Shown here piece after piece: positions 8,237-15,447 of a DNA stretch of 35,028 nt. Made by a program: the position numbers and the translations under genes. Source of the DNA: Verrucomicrobiota bacterium (GTDB taxonomy: Bacteria > Verrucomicrobiota > Verrucomicrobiia > Opitutales > UBA953); contig JAPLTU010000051.1 in assembly GCA_026397965.1 (NCBI GenBank), positions 12,077 to 47,104 on the forward strand. The letters are read 5' to 3'. The notes below the pieces were generated by a model. It ran no database searches, was not told where the DNA came from, and saw nothing but the letters and a program-made list of their open reading frames with translations. Each line of letters begins with the position of its first letter. The first letter of the stretch is position 1.

Positions 8237-9007
8237 TTATTTCTCCCACGCCTGCCGGGGAATCCGTGAAAGAAGATTGATCTTCAAGTTCGTTTCCATG
8301 TCGCGGATCAGTTCCAGGTCATCAGGTGCGTGGTCTGAATCTTTGCTCAGTCGGTCTAGCCAGTAATTCTTGAACCAAATGTAGGCTTCCATCGGGTGGC
8401 CGGCATCCCATTCGTTGCGGGCGGAGAAACGTGCCGCATACCAAGGCGGGGAGGCTGTATTCGCCGCTTGTCGGTAATAATCGGCGGCCAGTTGTTTGTC
8501 GCCGAGTTTCATTTCGGCGAGCTGTCCGGCGAAGACCAAGAGGGCGGCCCGGGCTTTGGAAAGGCGGACGCCTTCGTCCAATACATCCAAGCCCTTCTGG
8601 GCATAGGATTTGAACAAGTAATCTTGGATTTCTTTCGGAACCTTGGCGTAGCCACCCCGCCGCCGAATTTCCCAATGCGCCATATCATAGCCCAGGGCAT
8701 AGCCAGTATTTTCCCAGAAATAACGTGCATGCGGATCGAGCGCACAGGCGGTGCGCATGAGGGTTTCGCAACCCGGCCGGTCTTTCCGTTCCCATAGCAC
8801 GTAACTACGGATCCAGGTCATATCGGCGATCACGGTACGAAACCCGCCTAATATTCCTAATAAGACCCCTTGGCCGATGGTCGGTTCGATTTGCTTGGGC
8901 CCGATTTCGGGAATGCAGGTGCGGACGCTGACCCAGGACCTTTCGCTCAACGCCCCGGCGGCCAACAGCAAGGCCAAGCAGGCGATCCATGTTCCTCGGA
9001 GGCGCAT
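8237..9007 (-). CDS. Membrane-anchored or secreted TPR-like protein, last gene of an ABC exporter operon
   Basis: A 256-residue protein starting at the ATG at 9005-9007, which gives a hydrophobic N-terminus (GTWIACLALLLAAGAL) suited to a signal peptide or uncleaved anchor. The start lies 2 bases after the permease stop codon. The frame is open further upstream, but that part lies inside the permease gene and is not protein-like. The body contains helical segments resembling tetratricopeptide units: CETLMRTACALDPHARYFWEN, a segment ending SKARAALLVFAGQLAEM, and DYYRQAANTASPPWYAA, with spacing typical of paired helices. No catalytic motif is visible. It is co-transcribed with an ABC-2 exporter, so a periplasmic or membrane accessory role is likely, but its specific function is unknown. 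It ends directly against the topB stop codon. Confidence 0.75.
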   Translation of the reverse strand: MRLRGTWIACLALLLAAGALSERSWVSVRTCIPEIGPKQIEPTIGQGVLLGILGGFRTVIADMTWIRSYVLWERKDRPGCETLMRTACALDPHARYFWENTGYALGYDMAHWEIRRRGGYAKVPKEIQDYLFKSYAQKGLDVLDEGVRLSKARAALLVFAGQLAEMKLGDKQLAADYYRQAANTASPPWYAARFSARNEWDAGHPMEAYIWFKNYWLDRLSKDSDHAPDDLELIRDMETNLKINLLSRIPRQAWEK

Positions 9008-9009
9008 GA

Positions 9010-9843
9010 CTAGATTTCGCGGCGACGGAAAACGAGGGCACCCAGCAACAGGTAAGCCGTCGTGTAAAGAAGCCCTGAAAGGACAACCCAGCCGATTGAA
9101 GTCACCGCCACGGTTCCGGAGTCCAGAACCAGCGCATCCCCAATGTTGAATTGCTGGAGGTTGGGCAGAATCCGCGAGGTGAGCCAAAGGATGCTTTTAT
9201 AAAGCATCGACTCGGTCGGCTTCAATAAGACGTCTTGGGCAATCCATTGGAGCTGCCCAGCGACCACCGTCAACGCCCCCAGGATGACGGCGAAAAGAAA
9301 CGTGCGAGCCGCCGCGGCAATGGCTAAGACAATGGCGGCCACGACGCTGAGCCGCAGCCATTGTAATACCGCGAAGATACCCAAGCCTCTGAAGCTGAAG
9401 TCCGGGGCCACCCGTCCAGATTGTTCGGCCAGAAGGCTTAATTCTTGGGCCCTTCCCCAAAGGACTAACCCAAGCAGGGCCGAGAGGATGATGACAAATA
9501 AGCCTAAGATCATCCAGACGCCAAAGAATTTCCCGATCAAGAATTCCGCTCGGCTCAGGGGTTTCGCTAAGAGAGTCAGCGCCGTCCGGTTATCCATTTC
9601 CGCAAAAAAGAGCTGAGCGGTCATGACGACGGCTAAGATGGATCCAAAAAGGAACATGCCACCGAAGCCAAAATCGGCGATAAATTTGAGCTCACCGTGC
9701 CCAAAATCAAGGAAACGGAAAGCCACCGATGAAAGGACCATGGCGGCGCCGAGGACGATTAAGAAAGCGAAAAACTTTTGCCGAACGGCTTCGAGGAAAG
9801 TCATACGGGCAATCCATCCGCAACGAAGTAAGCTAGGTTTCAT
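9010..9843 (-). CDS. ABC-2 type transporter permease
   Basis: The membrane subunit of an ABC exporter. The protein is strongly hydrophobic with about six predicted transmembrane segments: FFAFLIVLGAAMVLSSVAF, MFLFGSILAVVMTAQLFF, the ILGLFVIILSALLGLVLW segment, LSVVAAIVLAIAAAA, FLFAVILGALTVVAG and the C-terminal GWVVLSGLLYTTAYLLLGA. NRTALTLLAKPLSRAEFLIGK after the second segment is the hallmark loop of ABC-2 permeases of the NosY/YhfS-like kind, between the second and third helices. The ATG at 9843 lies 4 bases after the ATPase stop; a GTG at 9858 would add five residues and overlap the ATPase gene. The substrate cannot be deduced. It pairs with the ATPase encoded just upstream. Confidence 0.88.
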   Translation of the reverse strand: MKPSLLRCGWIARMTFLEAVRQKFFAFLIVLGAAMVLSSVAFRFLDFGHGELKFIADFGFGGMFLFGSILAVVMTAQLFFAEMDNRTALTLLAKPLSRAEFLIGKFFGVWMILGLFVIILSALLGLVLWGRAQELSLLAEQSGRVAPDFSFRGLGIFAVLQWLRLSVVAAIVLAIAAAARTFLFAVILGALTVVAGQLQWIAQDVLLKPTESMLYKSILWLTSRILPNLQQFNIGDALVLDSGTVAVTSIGWVVLSGLLYTTAYLLLGALVFRRREI

Positions 9844-9847
9844 GAGG

Positions 9848-10699
9848 TTAAGCGTCACGGCTTCCAGTCACCAGTTCACGAAAGAGTTCTTCTAACGAAC
9901 GACGTGGATGGGTGACGGACCGCACTCTGGCGCCGTGGGCCGCCAGGGCACTTTCGGCGGCTACACGTGCATCGGGGGTGAGCGCTTCGATGGTCATCAG
10001 GTGCCGGTCACGTTGTGCCAAGACGTCATCTACCCTGCCCTCTAGGACTAATCGTCCGTGGTCCATGATGGCGACGCGATCGCACACTTGTTCGACTTGG
10101 CCTAAAAGGTGCGAACAAAGGACGACGGTTTTTCCTTGATCGCGCATCGTTCGGATCATGCGTCCGATCGCCGCCGCGCCGACCGGATCGACGCCGGCGG
10201 TCGGCTCGTCCAAGATGACCAGTTCGGGGTCATGGACGATGGCTTGGGCTAAGCCGATCCGTTGGAGCATGCCTTTGGAATAAGTGCCAATCGGCCGGCT
10301 GGCCGCTTCCGTCATTGCGGCAAGCTCGAGGGCCGCTTCGACGGCGGACTCCATCTTGATTGCCGAAACTCCGCTCAGTTGCGCGCAGTACCGGACCAGT
10401 TCGCGTCCCGTAAGAAATTTATGAAAATAAGGAGCTTCGGGCAGGAAGCCAGTCCGACGCCGAGCCTCCGCCGTGGCGGAAGGAAATCCGAGAATATTGA
10501 TTTCGCCGCTCGTGCCAGCGACCAGCCCGAGGACGATTTTAAGCGTCGTACTTTTTCCGCAACCATTCGGACCTAGCAGGCCGTAGACTTGTCCGCGCGG
10601 GATCTCCAAACTAAGACTATCCACCGCCCTTAATTTAAGCCCCCGTAAACCCATTTTAAAGTCTTTGGTTAGGTGCCGGACTGAGATGGCGGAGGTCAT
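9848..10699 (-). CDS. ABC transporter ATP-binding protein (ABC-2 exporter family)
   Basis: The energising subunit of the exporter whose permease follows. The 283-residue protein has Walker A GPNGCGKST (residues 43-51), a signature motif reading SKGMLQRIGLAQA (from 141), Walker B VILDEP (161-166) followed by the D-loop, and the switch histidine in VVLCSHLL. SKGM in place of LSGGQ is common in exporters of the NatA/CcmA/NosF branch. A C-terminal region of about 70 residues beyond the nucleotide-binding domain also fits that branch. The start codon overlaps the acylphosphatase stop by 4 bases (ATGA arrangement), implying coupled translation. Substrate unknown. Confidence 0.92.
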   Translation of the reverse strand: MTSAISVRHLTKDFKMGLRGLKLRAVDSLSLEIPRGQVYGLLGPNGCGKSTTLKIVLGLVAGTSGEINILGFPSATAEARRRTGFLPEAPYFHKFLTGRELVRYCAQLSGVSAIKMESAVEAALELAAMTEAASRPIGTYSKGMLQRIGLAQAIVHDPELVILDEPTAGVDPVGAAAIGRMIRTMRDQGKTVVLCSHLLGQVEQVCDRVAIMDHGRLVLEGRVDDVLAQRDRHLMTIEALTPDARVAAESALAAHGARVRSVTHPRRSLEELFRELVTGSRDA

Positions 10700-10977
10700 G
10701 GTTTAATGCTAAAATCGCGACAGGTTCTGACGCCGGAAAACCCCCGTATTTCTTCAGACTTTATATGGCCATCGAGCGTGACGGCGATTTGATCGGTGAA
10801 TTTTTCAATCTCTTTACCTGCTCCTTCCGCATGCAGGTAAACTCTGCCGTCCAATAGGTTTTGGATGTATCCAGTGACGTCAAACCCCCTGGCCACGGTC
10901 ATGACCTGAGCCCTAAAGCCTACGCCTTGGACGTGGCCGGTATACCAGACATCGCGATGAGAGACATGGGTTGACAT
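10696..10977 (-). CDS. acyP: Acylphosphatase
   Basis: A small enzyme that hydrolyses acyl phosphates such as acetyl phosphate or 1,3-bisphosphoglycerate. The 93-residue product has the family signature GHVQGVGFR with catalytic R22 and the second catalytic residue N40 in [11 protein letters not shown]; both positions match the family. The ATG at 10977 is chosen; one at 10992 would add five residues but overlaps the region upstream of divergent tatA. It is the first gene of an operon with an ABC-2 ATPase, its permease and an anchored TPR-like protein, overlapping the ATPase start by 4 bases. No functional connection between acylphosphatase and this exporter type is known to me. Confidence 0.92.
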   Translation of the reverse strand: MSTHVSHRDVWYTGHVQGVGFRAQVMTVARGFDVTGYIQNLLDGRVYLHAEGAGKEIEKFTDQIAVTLDGHIKSEEIRGFSGVRTCRDFSIKP

Positions 10978-11032
10978 AGGGGCAACTTGCATGAATGTTT
11001 ACCACTCAGACTATCCCAGCAACCGCAAACCT

Positions 11033-11329
11033 ATGCACCTCTCACTCGCCATGTTGGATGGCCCAGTATTCTGGGCCATTCTCGCCGTAGCCCTCCTTCT
11101 CTTCGGCGGATCTAAGATTCCCGAGCTTGCTCGTGGCCTCGGCAAAGCTAAGCGCGAATTTAAAAAGGCATCGGAAGAGGTCGAATCCGAAGTACGTAAC
11201 GCCGTTGAAGAAGACGAGCGCCGCAAGGTACGTCTTCAGCAAATCGAAGAGGAAGAGCGTGCCGCCGTTAGGGCTAAGATCGAAGCCGAAGAAAAGGCCA
11301 AGCGAGCTCAAGAAGGTAAACAAAACTAA
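11033..11329 (+). CDS. tatA: Sec-independent protein translocase TatA/TatE-type subunit
   Basis: Forms the pore-lining component of the twin-arginine translocation system, which exports folded proteins across the inner membrane. A short transmembrane helix ([14 protein letters not shown]) is followed by the hinge glycine, an amphipathic helix ([20 protein letters not shown]) and a highly charged tail rich in Glu, Lys and Arg. This is the TatA/E rather than the TatB layout, judging by length (about 98 residues). Three in-frame ATGs are possible: 10991, 11033 and 11051. The first overlaps the divergent acylphosphatase frame and adds a hydrophilic segment unusual for TatA, so 11033 or 11051 is preferred. 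No tatC or tatB is in the window. A clear intrinsic terminator lies 7 bases after the stop codon. Confidence 0.88.
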   Translation: MHLSLAMLDGPVFWAILAVALLLFGGSKIPELARGLGKAKREFKKASEEVESEVRNAVEEDERRKVRLQQIEEEERAAVRAKIEAEEKAKRAQEGKQN

Positions 11330-11336
11330 CCACTTG

Positions 11337-11360
11337 GGGCCGTCAAGCGGCCCTTTTTTT
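11337..11360 (+). terminator. Intrinsic (Rho-independent) terminator between tatA and ribE
   Basis: A perfect 6-bp stem, GGGCCG (11337-11342) with CGGCCC (11348-11353), encloses a 5-base loop and is followed directly by seven T (11354-11360). It should end the tatA transcript. The ribE start codon begins at 11364, only 3 bases after the T run, so the element could also act as an attenuator of ribE. Confidence 0.85.
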
Positions 11361-11363
11361 GGT

Positions 11364-11954
11364 ATGTTCACCGGCTTAGTTCAAGGCACTGGTAAGGTTG
11401 TCTCCCTTATTTCCCGAGGTGCAGTAGGTGCTCGTTTGACGCTGAGACACCCTCTTTTCCGTTATGCCCGCTCGGGTGACAGTATCGCCATCAATGGTTG
11501 CTGCCTCACGGTGACGGACCCCGCGGATGATAATGCCTCATTCGATATCCTCGCGGAGACTCTGCGGCTCACGAACCTCGGAGATTTGGATGCCCAATCC
11601 GTTGTCAATCTGGAGCCCAGTCTTCTTCCGACGGATCGCATGGGTGGACATTTTGTCACGGGTCATATCGATGCGATGGCTGCGATAACTTTCTGGGGGC
11701 AAGTGGGCCCAGATTGGAGATTAGATTTAAGCATTCCAGAGTTGCATTTGGCATATATTGCCAAAAAAGGCTGCCTTTCTATCGATGGCATGTCCTTGAC
11801 GGTCGCGGAAATGATTCCAGGCGGATGCAGCCTCTGGATCATTCCTCATACCCTGACGGTAACCCATTTAGCCCAGAAGAAAGTCGGAGATAAGATGAAT
11901 ATCGAAACCGATTTACTCGCCAAATATTCTGCCCGCCTGCTTGGGCGGGCTTAA
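11364..11954 (+). CDS. ribE: Riboflavin synthase, alpha subunit
   Basis: Catalyses dismutation of two 6,7-dimethyl-8-ribityllumazine molecules to riboflavin. The N-terminus MFTGLVQGTGKV is the canonical start of this family, so the ATG at 11364 is chosen although the frame stays open upstream to 11127 across the tatA tail. The 196-residue protein shows the family's internal duplication: GDSIAINGCCLTVTD in the first barrel and KKGCLSIDGMSLTVAE in the second, each followed by a segment ending in an LxxTNLG- or HTLTVTHL-like motif. HFVTGHIDA joins the halves. The gene is unlinked to other rib genes here. A terminator hairpin sits immediately upstream and a GC-rich hairpin overlaps its 3' end; the stop codon is 1 base from that of the convergent acyltransferase gene. 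Confidence 0.95.
   Translation: MFTGLVQGTGKVVSLISRGAVGARLTLRHPLFRYARSGDSIAINGCCLTVTDPADDNASFDILAETLRLTNLGDLDAQSVVNLEPSLLPTDRMGGHFVTGHIDAMAAITFWGQVGPDWRLDLSIPELHLAYIAKKGCLSIDGMSLTVAEMIPGGCSLWIIPHTLTVTHLAQKKVGDKMNIETDLLAKYSARLLGRA
11931..11950. terminator. GC-rich hairpin at the convergent ribE / LPLAT 3' ends
   Basis: GCCCGCC (11931-11937) and GGCGGGC (11944-11950) form a perfect 7-bp stem with a 6-base loop, inside the last codons of ribE. It is followed by only two T on the plus strand and lacks a T run on the minus strand. It may be a weak or bidirectional terminator for the two convergent genes, whose stop codons are 1 base apart. Confidence 0.45.
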
Positions 11955-11955
11955 A

Positions 11956-12603
11956 TCACTTGCCCGACAAAGCGGTGAGGCGATGACTGATGCGTCGAGC
12001 AGCATCTTCATCGGTTTCTTCTCCCGGACTTACGCCGATGGTTTCCAGCGTGACTTCCACTTGGGAGAAGGGCCACGGAAGTGCGAAGGCATCCCAGCTT
12101 TTCAGATGCCATGCACGGGTGTAGTTAATGCCCATGAGGGCGAAAGGCCGGCGGGTTAATTTGGCTAAAGCGATGGCGCCCAGTTTGAATTCTCGGCGCG
12201 GACCTTTCGGCCCATCAGGAGTGACGCCCGCATGATTCCCCTGCCTCATTTCACGGGTGAGCGCAATGAGGGCGGCGGCACCGCGGCGGTTGGAGGATCC
12301 GCGTACAGCCCGTAGTCCCATGAGCCGGTAAAATGCCACCAACCACGACCCGTCTTTACTGGTGCTGATCAAAGCGGTCACGGGTCGACTAAAGAATCGG
12401 TTCGCGATTAAAGCGGAAACGAAGAGGCGATCGTGCCACAAGATGATGATCGACGCGCCGTTGGAATCATCAAAACGAGGGATGTTGCAACGGATTCTTA
12501 AGGTCGACAGCCAGAGGCGCAGGAAGACGGCTAAGGGGCCCACCCATAGCCAATGGTACCATGGGACGGTTACAGGCTTATCGGCGGCGTCGAGAGTGCT
12601 CAC
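11956..12603 (-). CDS. Lysophospholipid acyltransferase superfamily protein (DUF374)
   Basis: A 215-residue inner-membrane-associated acyltransferase-like protein. The WHDRLF motif (H57, D58) corresponds to the catalytic HX4D-type block as seen in DUF374 proteins, and TPDGPKGP (residues 128-135) is the second hallmark of that subfamily. The N-terminal WYHWLWVGPLAVFLRLWLSTL can form a membrane helix. The natural acyl acceptor is not established for DUF374; a role in lipid A or phospholipid modification is plausible. Translation is taken from a GTG at 12603, the first plausible start, 44 bases after the Nudix gene. It is the last gene of the mazG / YgjP-like / Nudix group. Confidence 0.82.
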   Translation of the reverse strand: MSTLDAADKPVTVPWYHWLWVGPLAVFLRLWLSTLRIRCNIPRFDDSNGASIIILWHDRLFVSALIANRFFSRPVTALISTSKDGSWLVAFYRLMGLRAVRGSSNRRGAAALIALTREMRQGNHAGVTPDGPKGPRREFKLGAIALAKLTRRPFALMGINYTRAWHLKSWDAFALPWPFSQVEVTLETIGVSPGEETDEDAARRISHRLTALSGK

Positions 12604-12647
12604 GGGGCTTGAATCTTATCTTCCAGTATGGGGTCGAACTCAAACAC

Positions 12648-13193
12648 TTATCCGCGAAGGGATAATTTATTTCGGATAGCTGGCCGCGCGAGCAGATGGA
12701 CCAAAGGGGGTGCGAACCAGTCGGCAGCTGAATTAATCCATTCGTCGATTTCTTGCGGGTAACGCCACAAGATCGCATCGACCTCCGCCTCTGCCAAGGT
12801 AGTCGTGAAATCGCCCTCCATGAAATAGGAGCGGACGAACTCGTTGCCTAAAGTCGGATGACTGGGTGCATAGTCGATTTCATGAAGCGAGGATGCGGGT
12901 AAGATCACCCCAAGCTCTTCGCGTAATTCACGAACGGCGGCGTCTTGGTAGGTTTCGCCGGCATCGACATGCCCCGCACAGGATGAACTCAGCAAGCCAG
13001 GGCAATGATCTTTTGCGAAAGATCTGCGCTGCAAGCAGATGCGACCGTCCGTCCGACGCCAAAAAATATGAATCGCCCGATGTCTTAGGCCAAGCCGATG
13101 AATTTCACCGCGATGATTCGAACTGATCACCCGATCCTCCGCATCGACGACGTCAAAAACCTCATCGAGCGATTGGCCGATCTCGTTACTCAT
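12648..13193 (-). CDS. Nudix hydrolase (YfcD / isopentenyl-diphosphate isomerase-like subgroup)
   Basis: A 181-residue Nudix protein, which probably cleaves a nucleoside diphosphate linked to another group. The full Nudix box GX5EX7REUXEEXGU is present at residues 74-96, beginning GHVDAGE and ending RELREELGV. The N-terminal EVFDVVDAEDRVI followed by RGEIHRLGLRHRA is typical of the subgroup that includes E. coli YfcD, which is related in sequence to type 1 IPP isomerase. The true substrate is unknown. The ATG at 13193 is chosen over one ten codons earlier because it makes a 4-base ATGA overlap with the upstream metallopeptidase gene, indicating coupled translation. Confidence 0.88.
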   Translation of the reverse strand: MSNEIGQSLDEVFDVVDAEDRVISSNHRGEIHRLGLRHRAIHIFWRRTDGRICLQRRSFAKDHCPGLLSSSCAGHVDAGETYQDAAVRELREELGVILPASSLHEIDYAPSHPTLGNEFVRSYFMEGDFTTTLAEAEVDAILWRYPQEIDEWINSAADWFAPPLVHLLARPAIRNKLSLRG

Positions 13194-13912
13194 GCGCGGC
13201 CGAGATCCATGATAACATTCCACCGACGCGTGAGTGCTTGGTCATGCTTTTCCCATTCGGGGTCCCACGCTGCCAACTGATTCCAAAAGCGGGGCGAATG
13301 ATCCATATGCTTGCGGTGAGATAGTTCGTGTAAAATGACGTGATCGTGCAGCATCGGTGGAAGAAGGATCAGCCGCCAATTCAATGAAAGCGTGCCGCTG
13401 GACGAGCAAGAGCCCCAGCGGGTAGTTTGATCACGGACGCTGACTTGCGAGACGGTGACCCCCACGCGGGCGCTGAGGCGGGCAACGGCGAGGCTTAAGC
13501 CGGTTTCGGCCAGACGACGCAGCGCCCTGACGGCACACGCCTCTCGATTTTCTTGAGGAATGAGTAATTTTACGACCTCCTCTTCTTTCGAGATTCTGAG
13601 CGAGGTTCGCGGTCCCGTTGCTATTTCTACCGCAAGGTGTCTTTCATCTAAAGTTAACCACGAAAACTTCGTCAGATGGTCGACGAGTGAGGCCTGGACG
13701 GGTCGGACGCGCGCGACGACTTTTTCAAGCCAAGGTAAATTATCCTTCAGAAATGCCTTGGCTGAAGCCAGGGAAGCATGGGGTGGAAAAGATAAGATGA
13801 TTTTTGGGCCAGGTTTGACAGCCAAGCGGACGCGATTGGAGCGGGGGGAAACTTTAGGCCAAACCTCGACCTCCTTGCCAGCGACTTTCACTAAGATTGG
13901 GTCAATTTCCAT
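13190..13912 (-). CDS. YgjP-like zinc metallopeptidase (DUF45, M48 superfamily)
   Basis: A 240-residue predicted zinc protease of the YgjP/DUF45 family. HELSH (residues 195-199) supplies two zinc-binding histidines and the catalytic glutamate, and H205 in DHSPRFW supplies the third ligand. The preceding TTRWGSCSSSGTLSLNWRL is the other strong family hallmark. There is no signal peptide, so it is probably cytoplasmic. Its substrate is not known. It lies 8 bases after mazG and overlaps the Nudix gene by 4 bases, so it belongs to one operon with these likely housekeeping enzymes. Confidence 0.88.
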   Translation of the reverse strand: MEIDPILVKVAGKEVEVWPKVSPRSNRVRLAVKPGPKIILSFPPHASLASAKAFLKDNLPWLEKVVARVRPVQASLVDHLTKFSWLTLDERHLAVEIATGPRTSLRISKEEEVVKLLIPQENREACAVRALRRLAETGLSLAVARLSARVGVTVSQVSVRDQTTRWGSCSSSGTLSLNWRLILLPPMLHDHVILHELSHRKHMDHSPRFWNQLAAWDPEWEKHDQALTRRWNVIMDLGRA

Positions 13913-13920
13913 GAGCCAAC

Positions 13921-14580
13921 TCAGGAGGAATGGACATTGGTCTCGGCCGTCTCGACAACTTTAGCGGTGTGGCGGCGAAGGGCGGAATCAGGGTCGATTC
14001 CCGCATCTCGACAAGCGGCGATAATCTCAAAGAGTTTCTGTCCGGCCAGGTCTTCCGTTAGATTTTCTTTAAGGGATGCGATGGTCGGTACATCGACCGT
14101 TTGCCCGGCATCGTAGCCCTTTTTTTGGATTTGCTTCCAAACTTCCCGCGCGGTGAGCACGGTGTTGAGGGAAGGGGGAAGCTCTTTAAAGAGGGTCGGC
14201 TTCTTCGGTCCTTTTTCCGTGAGCTTAATTTCCTCCCATTGCTTAATCACGGCTTCAGCGTTGCCTAACTTGACGCCTTCGCCAAACACATGCGGGTGTC
14301 GTCTAATCATCTTATCGTTTACTTCTTTCGCCACGTCATCGAAATTAAAATGCCCTTTTTCGGCGGCCATCTGAGCGTGCATGACAATGTGAAAAAGCAG
14401 ATCACCTAGTTCCTCGCGCAGGTTCGCCAGGTCGTTCCGGTCGATGGCTTGGACAAGTTCGGCGACTTCTTCGATGAGGCAATCGCAGAGGGTCTGATGG
14501 TTTTGCTCTTTGTCCCAAGGGCATCCATCTGGGGCACGTAATCGGGCGGTGGTTGCTATCAGAAGGTCGATGCCAGGCAT
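13921..14580 (-). CDS. mazG: MazG-type nucleoside triphosphate pyrophosphohydrolase
   Basis: Hydrolyses NTPs or non-canonical NTPs to the monophosphate and pyrophosphate. The N-terminal DGCPWDKEQNHQTL is the MazG signature, followed by the metal-binding helices EEVAE (residues 37-41) and EELGD (56-60). RRHPHVFG near residue 94 and VWKQIQKKGYD further on are also family-typical. At 219 residues it is a little shorter than E. coli MazG (263), mainly in the second half, but the N-terminal catalytic module looks complete. The ATG at 14580 is the first gene start of a minus-strand operon and is divergent from trpC, with 75 bases between; TTGACT lies in this gap at about -35 distance, but the -10 region is weak. 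Confidence 0.93.
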   Translation of the reverse strand: MPGIDLLIATTARLRAPDGCPWDKEQNHQTLCDCLIEEVAELVQAIDRNDLANLREELGDLLFHIVMHAQMAAEKGHFNFDDVAKEVNDKMIRRHPHVFGEGVKLGNAEAVIKQWEEIKLTEKGPKKPTLFKELPPSLNTVLTAREVWKQIQKKGYDAGQTVDVPTIASLKENLTEDLAGQKLFEIIAACRDAGIDPDSALRRHTAKVVETAETNVHSS

Positions 14581-14655
14581 ATGTTCATCGAGACGACTTG
14601 CCGGCCGGGAGTCAAAACGATTGCCAGCCGCCCTTAGAGTCTTTCGTTATGCTTC

Positions 14656-15447
14656 GTGGATAAATTAACAGAAATCATGCAAGCGAAGCGAAAGGAAATC
14701 GCCCACATGCTGCGACCCGTCGCTGACGCCGAGCTCATGGCTTTTGCCAGTATCCACACCACCCCTAGTTTTCGACAGTCTTTAGTGTCTCCTGGTCACT
14801 TGACTGTTATCGCCGAGGTCAAACGGGCTTCCCCGAGCGTCGGCACAATCCGCATGAATGTGGATGCCGTCGCGCAGGCCGAAACTTATGCCGAAGCGGG
14901 CGCCGACTGTCTCTCCGTTTTGACGGAAACGACTTATTTCAAAGGCGAGCTGAAAGACCTCACGGAAGTAACATTTGCACAAGCTCGCCGTCCCCTTCCC
15001 CTTCCCTGCCTTCGTAAGGATTTCCTGTTCCATCCTTACCAAGTCCTTGAAGCGGCGCAGAACGGTGCACGGTGCATATTGATTATCGTTCGAGCCCTCT
15101 CTGATGAGGAGATCCGTCCTTTGCATCGGGCGGCCAAGCTTGCCGGGTTAGATGTCCTCTTTGAGGTTCATGATGAGGATGAGCTTATCCGTGCGTTGTC
15201 GCATCAACCGGACATGGTCGGGGTCAATAATCGTAATCTTTCCACTTTCGCAATCGATCTCGCTTTTGCAGAACGCGTGATTCCCCACATGCCTTCGCAC
15301 GTCCTCAAGGTAGCCGAAAGCGGTATCAAGAACTTAAATGATGCGGCCAGGATGCGCGCGGCAGGCGCTAACGCTTTGTTGGTCGGCGAGTCTCTGATGC
15401 GCGAAGCTAACCCCGCTGCCCTTCTCCGAGCTTTTAAAAGCGTATGA
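14656..15447 (+). CDS. trpC: Indole-3-glycerol phosphate synthase
   Basis: Performs the ring-closing decarboxylation that gives indole-3-glycerol phosphate in tryptophan synthesis. The (beta/alpha)8 barrel protein of 263 residues carries AEVKRASPS (E54, K56), the LRKDFLF segment with the second conserved lysine, VGVNNRNL and VAESGI, all characteristic. The start is a GTG at 14656, which gives the normal N-terminus DKLTEIMQAKRKEI; a later ATG at 14677 would remove the first helix. CGTTAT, a weak -10-like box, ends 5 bases before the GTG, with TTGCCA 18 bases upstream of it. No other trp gene is present. The last 4 bases overlap the rsmA start (ATGA). Confidence 0.95.
   Translation: MDKLTEIMQAKRKEIAHMLRPVADAELMAFASIHTTPSFRQSLVSPGHLTVIAEVKRASPSVGTIRMNVDAVAQAETYAEAGADCLSVLTETTYFKGELKDLTEVTFAQARRPLPLPCLRKDFLFHPYQVLEAAQNGARCILIIVRALSDEEIRPLHRAAKLAGLDVLFEVHDEDELIRALSHQPDMVGVNNRNLSTFAIDLAFAERVIPHMPSHVLKVAESGIKNLNDAARMRAAGANALLVGESLMREANPAALLRAFKSV

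Noticed and set aside
11127-11363. Upstream extension of ribE giving a 275-residue protein
   Set aside because: The extra part is an out-of-frame shadow of tatA and crosses a terminator; the family starts at MFTGLVQG.
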